In this document: positions 58,696-64,000 of the stretch, piece after piece | How positions within the stretch are numbered: the stretch's first letter is position 1 | How the letters are laid out: each line of letters begins with the position of its first letter | Assembly (NCBI RefSeq): GCF_045348435.1 | Contig: NZ_CP157484.1 | Span: 930,001 to 994,000, forward strand | DNA: 64,000 bases | Reading direction: 5' to 3' | DNA from: Alsobacter sp045348435 | Lineage (GTDB): Bacteria; Pseudomonadota; Alphaproteobacteria; Rhizobiales; Beijerinckiaceae | Notes under the pieces: model-generated | Seen by the model: the letters and a program-made list of their open reading frames with translations, nothing else | What the model was told of the DNA's origin: nothing | Database searches by the model: none | Position numbers and translations under genes: made by a program

Positions 58696-60546
58696 ATGAC
58701 CGCGACCATCCGGCTCACCATGGCGCAGGCGCTCGTGCGCGCGATGGCCGCCCAGACGGTGGAGATCGACGGCGCGACAACGTCCGTCTTCGCCGGGGTC
58801 TGGGCCATTTTCGGCCACGGCAACGTCGCGGGCCTCGGCGAGGCGCTCTATGGCGCGCGGGACAGCCTGCCGACCTTCCGGGCGCACAACGAACAGGCGA
58901 TGGCGCACGCCGCGGTCGCCTTCGCCAAGGCCTCGCGCCGCCGCCGCATGATGGCGTGCGCCACGTCGATCGGGCCGGGGGCGACCAACATGGTGACGGC
59001 CGCCGCCGTCGCCCATGTCAACCGCCTGCCGGTGCTCCTTCTGCCCGGCGACGTCTTCGCCTCGCGCCGTCCCGACCCCGTGCTGCAGCAGATCGAATCC
59101 TTCTCTGACGCCACCGTCAGCGCCAATGACTGCTTACGCCCTGTGTCCCGCTACTTCGACCGCCTGACGCGGCCCGAGCAGCTGATCCCGGCCTTCGAGC
59201 GCGCCATGGCGGTGCTCACGGATCCGGCCGAGTGCGGCCCCGTCACCCTGGCGCTCTGCCAGGACGTGCAGACCGAGGCCTATGACTATCCGGCCAGCCT
59301 GTTCGAGGAGCGCGTCTGGACCAGCCGCCGCAGCCGACCCGACGCAAGCGAGCTGAGGTCGGCCGCCGCCTTGCTGGCCAAGGCCGAAAAGCCGTTGGTC
59401 ATCGCGGGAGGCGGCGTGCTCTACAGCGAGGCGGAGGAGCGCCTGCGGGCCTTCTGCGAGGCGCGCGGCTATCCGGTGGTCGAGACGCAGGCCGGCAAGA
59501 GCTCGCTGCCGGACGATCACGCGCTCAATCTCGGCGCCGTGGGCGTCACCGGCACGGGCGCGGCCAACGCGCTGGCCGAGGAGGCCGACGTGATCCTGGC
59601 GGTCGGAACCCGGCTGCAGGATTTCACCACCGGCTCGTGGTCCCTGTTCCGGAACCCGGCGCGGCGCATCATCGGGCTGAACGCCCAGCCCTTCGACGCC
59701 GGCAAGCACCGCGCCCAGCCGCTCGTGGCGGACGCCCAGGCGGGGCTTGACGACCTCGACGTCGCGCTGGGCCGCGCCGGATCGCCTCCGGCCTGGCGCG
59801 AGCGCATCGCCGCCGAGAAGGCGGCGTGGGCGCCGACGGCGGCCCGCTACACGCAGGCCTCCAACGCGGATCTGCCGAGCGACGCCCAGGTGATCGGCGC
59901 GGTGCAGCGCACCTCGGAGCGCTCCGACGTCGTGGTCTGCGCCGCCGGCGGCCTCCCTGGCGAACTGCATAAGCTGTGGCGCGCGGGCGCGCCGGGCGGC
60001 TATCACATGGAATATGGCTACTCCTGCATGGGCTATGAGATCGCCGGCGGCCTCGGCGTCGCCATGGCGCTGCCCGACCGGCGCGTGACCGTGATGGTCG
60101 GCGACGGCTCCTACCTGATGATGAACTCCGAGATCGCCTCGGCCGTGATGCTGGGCGTCAGCTTCACCATCGTGATTCTCGACAACCGGGGTTTCGGCTG
60201 CATCAATCGGCTGCAGCGCGCGACGGGTGGCGCCTCCTTCAACAATCTCCTGGCGGACGCCCGCCATGAGCGCCTGCCCGCCATCGACTTCGTCGCGCAC
60301 GCGGCCTCGCTTGGCGCCGCGGCCGAGAAGGTCGACGGCCTCTCCTCGCTGGAGGAGGCGCTCCGCCGCGCCCGCGGCCGCTCGGGCGTGAGCGCCATCG
60401 TGATCGATACCGACCCGCTCGCGTCCACGGATGCCGGCGGCCATTGGTGGGACGTAGCCGTTCCGGAAGTCTCGGACCGGGCCGAAGTCCGCGACGCGCG
60501 CGCCCGTTACGAAGAGGCCCTGCGCGACCAGCGCATCGGCGATTGA
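58696..60546 (+). CDS. iolD: Trihydroxycyclohexane-1,2-dione hydrolase
   Basis: A 616-residue thiamine diphosphate enzyme that opens the inositol ring product to 5-deoxyglucuronate. The cofactor site is GDGSYLMMNSEIASAVMLG with the downstream LDNRGFGCINRLQ. The N-terminal part has FGHGNVAGLGEALY, NEQAMAHAAVAFAKA and TSIGPGATNMVTAAA. The start lies after AAGGAGG. Length is standard. Confidence 0.95.
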   Translation: MTATIRLTMAQALVRAMAAQTVEIDGATTSVFAGVWAIFGHGNVAGLGEALYGARDSLPTFRAHNEQAMAHAAVAFAKASRRRRMMACATSIGPGATNMVTAAAVAHVNRLPVLLLPGDVFASRRPDPVLQQIESFSDATVSANDCLRPVSRYFDRLTRPEQLIPAFERAMAVLTDPAECGPVTLALCQDVQTEAYDYPASLFEERVWTSRRSRPDASELRSAAALLAKAEKPLVIAGGGVLYSEAEERLRAFCEARGYPVVETQAGKSSLPDDHALNLGAVGVTGTGAANALAEEADVILAVGTRLQDFTTGSWSLFRNPARRIIGLNAQPFDAGKHRAQPLVADAQAGLDDLDVALGRAGSPPAWRERIAAEKAAWAPTAARYTQASNADLPSDAQVIGAVQRTSERSDVVVCAAGGLPGELHKLWRAGAPGGYHMEYGYSCMGYEIAGGLGVAMALPDRRVTVMVGDGSYLMMNSEIASAVMLGVSFTIVILDNRGFGCINRLQRATGGASFNNLLADARHERLPAIDFVAHAASLGAAAEKVDGLSSLEEALRRARGRSGVSAIVIDTDPLASTDAGGHWWDVAVPEVSDRAEVRDARARYEEALRDQRIGD

Positions 60547-60570
60547 CGACAGACCAGACCGGAGATTCCC

Positions 60571-61470
60571 ATGCCCATCCGCCTCGGCGCGAACCCCATC
60601 GGCTGGTCCAACGACGACCTGCAGCACATCGGCGGCAAGACGCCCCTCGAGACCTGCCTCCGCGAAGCCAAGGAGGCCGGCTTCGAAGGCATGGAGCTCG
60701 GCCATAAGTTCCCGCGCGAGCCGGAAGCCCTCAAGGCTGCGCTGGCGCCCTTCGGCATGGCCTGCGTCTCGGGCTGGTATTCGGCCGAACTCCTGACCCG
60801 CGACGCTGACGCCGAGATGCGCAGCCTGCGTCCCCATCTCGACCTGCTGAAGGCGATGGGCTCGACCGTGCTCGTCTTCGCCGAGACGTCGAACGCCATC
60901 CATGGCGACCGGTCCAAGCCCTTGTCGGCCCGCCCCGTGATGGCGGCGGGAGCCTGGGCCAAGTTCGGCCGGCGTCTGACGGAGGTCGCGGACCGCACGC
61001 TCGCCGAGGGCGTGCGCGTGGTCTACCATCACCACATGGGCACCATCGTGGAGAGCGAAGCCGATATCGACGCCCTCATGACGGCCACCGGTCCCTCCGT
61101 GCACCTCCTGCTCGACACCGGCCACGCCACATGGGGCGGCGCCGACCCGGCGGCCCTCGCCCGCCGCTATAGGAGCCGCATCAGCCATGTTCACGCCAAG
61201 GACGTGCGCCGCCCCGTGATGGAGAAAGCGCGCGCGCAGGGTTGGAGCTTCCTCGACGCCGTCCTCGGAGAGGGGGCCGAGCTCGGCGTCTACACGGTCC
61301 CGGGCGACGGCATGGTCGACTATGTGTCGGTCTTCCGCGAACTTCTCGGCTATTCCGGCTGGGTGGTCGTCGAAGCCGAGCAGGATCCCGAGAAGGCCAA
61401 TCCGCTCGAATACGCCAAGCGGGGCGTCGCCCATCTCAGGGCCGCCCTCGCCGAGGCCGGCCTGAGCTAG
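60571..61470 (+). CDS. iolE: Myo-inosose-2 dehydratase
   Basis: A 299-residue TIM-barrel enzyme that dehydrates 2-keto-myo-inositol to the dione used by IolD. Recognisable text: IRLGANPIGWSNDDLQHIGG, GFEGMELGHKFPRE, RVVYHHHMGTIVESEADID, LLLDTGHATWGGADP and HVHAKDV. Metal ligands are expected in GMELGH, DTGHA and SHVHAKD. It follows iolD by 24 bases. Confidence 0.95.
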   Translation: MPIRLGANPIGWSNDDLQHIGGKTPLETCLREAKEAGFEGMELGHKFPREPEALKAALAPFGMACVSGWYSAELLTRDADAEMRSLRPHLDLLKAMGSTVLVFAETSNAIHGDRSKPLSARPVMAAGAWAKFGRRLTEVADRTLAEGVRVVYHHHMGTIVESEADIDALMTATGPSVHLLLDTGHATWGGADPAALARRYRSRISHVHAKDVRRPVMEKARAQGWSFLDAVLGEGAELGVYTVPGDGMVDYVSVFRELLGYSGWVVVEAEQDPEKANPLEYAKRGVAHLRAALAEAGLS

Positions 61471-61502
61471 GCTTCGCCGCCGCACCAGACTGGAGCGCCG
61501 CC

Positions 61503-62303
61503 ATGTCCCACCTTCTTGTCAGGCCGTCTCTCCCGGACGCGCAAGGCGCGGTGCATCGCATCACGCCGGCCAGCGCCGGCTGGCGCTATGTCGGCTTTGA
61601 GGTCTATCGGCTGCCCGCCGGAGCCCGGATCGCCAAGGACACCTTGGGCGAGGAAGCCTGCCTGGTGATGGTGTCCGGTAAGGCGAGGGTCGGCTCCGGG
61701 GGCAAGGACTTCGGAGTGATCGGCGGCCGAGCGAGCCCGTTCGAGGGCGCCCCCTGGTCCCTCTATGCGCCAGCAGGGTCGTCCTGGTCGGCCGAGGCCG
61801 AGAACGACTGCGAGATCGCGGTCTGCTCCGCGCCGGCCAAGGGTCTTCTGCAGGCCCGCGTCATCGCGCCCGACGAGGTCGGCCGGGAGACCCGTGGAAC
61901 CGGGACCAATGTCAGGCATGTCCGCAACATCCTGCCCGACACCTCGCCCCACGCCGAGAGCCTGCTGGTCGTGGAGGTGATCACGCCAGGCGGCCACTGG
62001 TCGAGCTACCCGCCCCACAAGCACGACACGGACGACGTCCCGCGCGAGACCTACCTGGAAGAGACCTATTATCACCGCCTCGCCCAGCCGACCGCTTTCG
62101 CGCTGCAGCGCGTCTACACCGACGACCGCTCCCTCGACGAGACCATGGCGGTGTCGGACGGCGACGTCGTCCTCGTGCCGCGAGGATATCACCCCGTGGG
62201 CGCCCCCCATGGCGTGGACCTCTATTACCTCAACGTGATGGCGGGCCCCGTCCGACAGTGGAGGTTCACGATGTCGCCCGATATGGCCTTCCTCACGTGG
62301 TGA
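61503..62303 (+). CDS. iolB: 5-deoxy-glucuronate isomerase
   Basis: A 266-residue cupin-fold isomerase converting 5-deoxyglucuronate to 5-dehydro-2-deoxygluconate, the substrate of IolC. The metal site is in SSYPPHKHDTDDVPRETYLEE (two His and a Glu), with the last His in GYHPVGAPHG. The C-terminal YYLNVMAGPVRQWRF is typical. It starts 32 bases after iolE and its stop overlaps the GTG of otnC. Confidence 0.94.
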   Translation: MSHLLVRPSLPDAQGAVHRITPASAGWRYVGFEVYRLPAGARIAKDTLGEEACLVMVSGKARVGSGGKDFGVIGGRASPFEGAPWSLYAPAGSSWSAEAENDCEIAVCSAPAKGLLQARVIAPDEVGRETRGTGTNVRHVRNILPDTSPHAESLLVVEVITPGGHWSSYPPHKHDTDDVPRETYLEETYYHRLAQPTAFALQRVYTDDRSLDETMAVSDGDVVLVPRGYHPVGAPHGVDLYYLNVMAGPVRQWRFTMSPDMAFLTW

Positions 62304-62944
62304 GCACGGACGAAACCCGCCTGCGCGAGGAGATCTGCCGCGTCGGCGCCAGCCTCTACGCGCGCGGCTACACGGTGGGCTCCGCCGGCAACATCTCGGC
62401 GCGCCTTCCGGACGGTTATCTGATCACCCCGACGGACGCCTGCCTCGGCTTCCTCGATCCCGCGCGCCTCGCCAGGTTGGGACCGGACGGGACGCAGCTC
62501 TCCGGCGACCGGGCCTCCAAGACCATCCTGCTGCACCGGGCCGTCTACGCCGCGGACCCGACGCTGGGCGGCGTGGTCCACACCCATTCGACGCATCTCG
62601 TCGCGCTGTCGCTGACGCCCGGCGTGGACCCCGCCAACCTGGTCCCGCCGCTGACCCCGTATCACGTCATGAAGGCCGGGCGGATCCCGCTGATCCCCTA
62701 TCGGCGGCCGGGCGACCCGGACGTCGTCGGGCTCGTGACGCCCCATGTGGCGACCTGCCGGGGCGTGATGCTGTCGCGCATCGGGCCGACCTTCTGGCAC
62801 GAGACGGTGGCCGGCGCCTCGGCCGCCCTGGAGGAGGCGGAGGAGACGGCCAGGCTCGTCTTCCTCACCCGCGGCGCCTGCCAGGCGCCTCTGGACGAAA
62901 GCCAGATCCAGGATCTGCGCGCCGCTTTCGCGGCGAAATGGTGA
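62300..62944 (+). CDS. otnC: 3-oxo-tetronate 4-phosphate decarboxylase (class II aldolase family)
   Basis: A 214-residue protein of the class II aldolase/adducin family. The zinc ligands lie in VVHTHSTHLVALS and the later TPHVATCRGVM region; the early SAGNISARLPDGYLITPTDACLG and KTILLHRAVYA are typical of OtnC. I choose the GTG at 62300 (GTGA overlap with iolB); the GTG one codon earlier is equivalent and an ATG at 62258 would overlap iolB more. It would decarboxylate 3-oxo-tetronate 4-phosphate to DHAP. It precedes otnK. Confidence 0.82.
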   Translation: MSTDETRLREEICRVGASLYARGYTVGSAGNISARLPDGYLITPTDACLGFLDPARLARLGPDGTQLSGDRASKTILLHRAVYAADPTLGGVVHTHSTHLVALSLTPGVDPANLVPPLTPYHVMKAGRIPLIPYRRPGDPDVVGLVTPHVATCRGVMLSRIGPTFWHETVAGASAALEEAEETARLVFLTRGACQAPLDESQIQDLRAAFAAKW

Positions 62945-63005
62945 GGGCTTCCCTTTCCGCCCGGGCGGGACGAAGCTGCAACGCCTGCGGCCGGAGAAAC
63001 GGACC

Positions 63006-64000
63006 ATGCTGCTCGGAGTGATCGCCGACGACCTGACGGGAGCGACCGACGTCGCCCTGATGCTGGCGCGGGAAGGCATGAAGGTGGTCCAGACCGTGGG
63101 CGTTCCCGCCTCGGCGGAGACCCTGCCCGAAGCCGACGCGGTTGTGGTGTCGATGAAGTCGCGCACCAACCCGGCGGCCGAGGCCGTCGAATGGTCGCTC
63201 GCCGCCTGCGACGCGCTGGTCGGCGCGGGGGCGCGGCAGATCCTCTTCAAATATTGCTCGACCTTCGATTCGACCGACCAGGGCAATATCGGCCCGGTCG
63301 CCGAGGCTCTGATGCGGCGCCTCGACGTGCGCTGGACGGTGGCGTGCCCGGCTTTCCCGGCCAATGGACGCTCGGTCTACCAGGGGCATCTCTTCGTCGG
63401 CGCGCAGCTTCTGTCCGACAGCCCCATGAAGGATCATCCGCTCACCCCCATGCGGGACTCCAACCTGGTGCGCGTGCTGCAGCGCCAGACGTCGGTCAAG
63501 GTGGGCCTCGTCCCCGTGCAGGTGGTGGAGCAAGGCGCGGCGGCGACGCGCGCCGCCTTCGAGGCGCTGGGCCAGGATGGCCCGTGCATCGCCATCGGCG
63601 ACGCCATCACCGACGCGCATCTGCGCGTCCTGGGCGAAGCATTCGCGGGGCAACCGCTCCTGACGGGAGGGTCGGGCATCGCGCTGGGGCTGCCCGACAA
63701 TTTTCGCCGCGCCGGCCTGCTGGACCCCAGGGGCGAGGCGCGCCCGTTCCATGCGCCGGCGGGGCGCGAGGCCGTGCTGGCCGGAAGCTGCTCGGCCGCC
63801 ACCCGCGGCCAGGTCGCGGCGGCGATCGAGGCCGGCATGGAGGCCTTTGCGCTCGACCCGGTCGCCATCGCGGAAGGCCGCATGACGGCCGACGACGTGC
63901 TGGGCTGGGCCGGGGCCCGCCTGGGCCGCGGGCCCGTCCTGGTCTACTCCACCGCTGAACCCGAGGCGGTGGCCAAGGCCCAGAGCCAGCTCGGCCGCGA
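63006..64000 (+). CDS. otnK: 3-oxo-tetronate kinase, 3' end beyond the window
   Basis: The visible 331 residues begin LLGVIADDLTGATDVALMLAREG, the signature of the four-carbon acid sugar kinase family. SRTNPAAEAV, KYCSTFDSTDQGNIGPVAE, CPAFPANGRSVYQGHLF and LTGGSGIALGLPDNF follow, then the C-terminal nucleotide-binding domain (EAVLAGSCSAATRGQV). The enzyme phosphorylates 3-oxo-tetronate for OtnC. The gene runs off the window, with roughly 90 residues missing by family length. It lies 61 bases after otnC. Confidence 0.85.
   Translation, partial: MLLGVIADDLTGATDVALMLAREGMKVVQTVGVPASAETLPEADAVVVSMKSRTNPAAEAVEWSLAACDALVGAGARQILFKYCSTFDSTDQGNIGPVAEALMRRLDVRWTVACPAFPANGRSVYQGHLFVGAQLLSDSPMKDHPLTPMRDSNLVRVLQRQTSVKVGLVPVQVVEQGAAATRAAFEALGQDGPCIAIGDAITDAHLRVLGEAFAGQPLLTGGSGIALGLPDNFRRAGLLDPRGEARPFHAPAGREAVLAGSCSAATRGQVAAAIEAGMEAFALDPVAIAEGRMTADDVLGWAGARLGRGPVLVYSTAEPEAVAKAQSQLGR

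Noticed and set aside
1..64000. tRNA, rRNA, CRISPR arrays, insertion sequences and riboswitches
   Set aside because: No cloverleaf-like stretch, direct-repeat array, transposase or recognisable riboswitch was noticed on either strand; the window is almost all protein-coding.

Overview
The window is a GC-rich chromosomal segment from an alphaproteobacterium. The protein families point to the Hyphomicrobiales (Rhizobiales): a gene-transfer-agent (GTA) tail cluster, a FeuPQ-type two-component system, the ccmIEFH block, a PleC/PdhS-type kinase and a fused IolC. The genus cannot be fixed from sequence alone. No tRNA, rRNA, CRISPR array, transposase or integrase was seen. Coding density is very high: no gene-free stretch exceeds about 240 bases, and many genes overlap by 4 bases (ATGA, GTGA or TTGA).

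Layout. (1) 118-11518: the head-completion, tail and lysis end of a GTA-like cluster, equivalent to genes g6 to g15 of the Rhodobacter GTA, followed by a DUF2793 fibre and a GH108 endolysin with a holin-like tail. One unrelated YdcH/DUF465 gene lies antisense inside it. (2) 11597-25184: housekeeping genes. These are a small PepSY-like protein with a FeuPQ-like regulator and kinase, the cytochrome c maturation genes ccmI-ccmE-ccmF-ccmH, an HtrA/DegP protease with a second two-component system, and glnE. (3) 25195-32796, minus strand: a PleC-like PAS kinase, pepN, a cation diffusion facilitator with three C-terminal domains, and fdhD. (4) 32964-46689: gloA, a mutarotase, then the most interesting locus of the window. 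It holds a YihV-like sugar kinase, a LacD/YihT-type aldolase, an L-fucose-isomerase-type isomerase and a GH31 glycosidase. Convergent and divergent to these are a TctC-type binding protein, a GntR regulator, suyA-suyB (sulfolactate sulfo-lyase), suyZ (sulfite/sulfate exporter) and two sulfolactate dehydrogenases (slcC, comC). (5) 46781-54718: a purine-to-allantoin cluster (uraH, xdhA, xdhB, xdhC, two deaminases, puuD, uraD). (6) 54725-64000: a myo-inositol cluster (iolG divergent from an SDR gene, iolC-DUF2090, iolD, iolE, iolB), running into otnC and otnK, which is cut by the window end.

How the genes work together. Region 4 reads as one pathway. A sulfosugar (most likely sulfoquinovose) would be released by the GH31 enzyme, isomerised, phosphorylated and cleaved to DHAP and 3-sulfolactaldehyde. 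After oxidation to sulfolactate, SlcC and ComC would interconvert its enantiomers, SuyAB would make pyruvate and sulfite, and SuyZ would export the sulfur anion. Two nearly identical 16-base palindromes support joint control. One lies just upstream of the kinase (34514-34529) and the other between gntR and suyA (41879-41894). They are 15/16 identical when one is reverse-complemented. The sulfolactaldehyde dehydrogenase and the membrane subunits of the uptake system are not in the window. Region 5 takes guanine to allantoin through a membrane urate hydroxylase instead of soluble uricase. Region 6 takes inositol to DHAP and malonate semialdehyde, and its control region carries a site close to the rhizobial IolR consensus.
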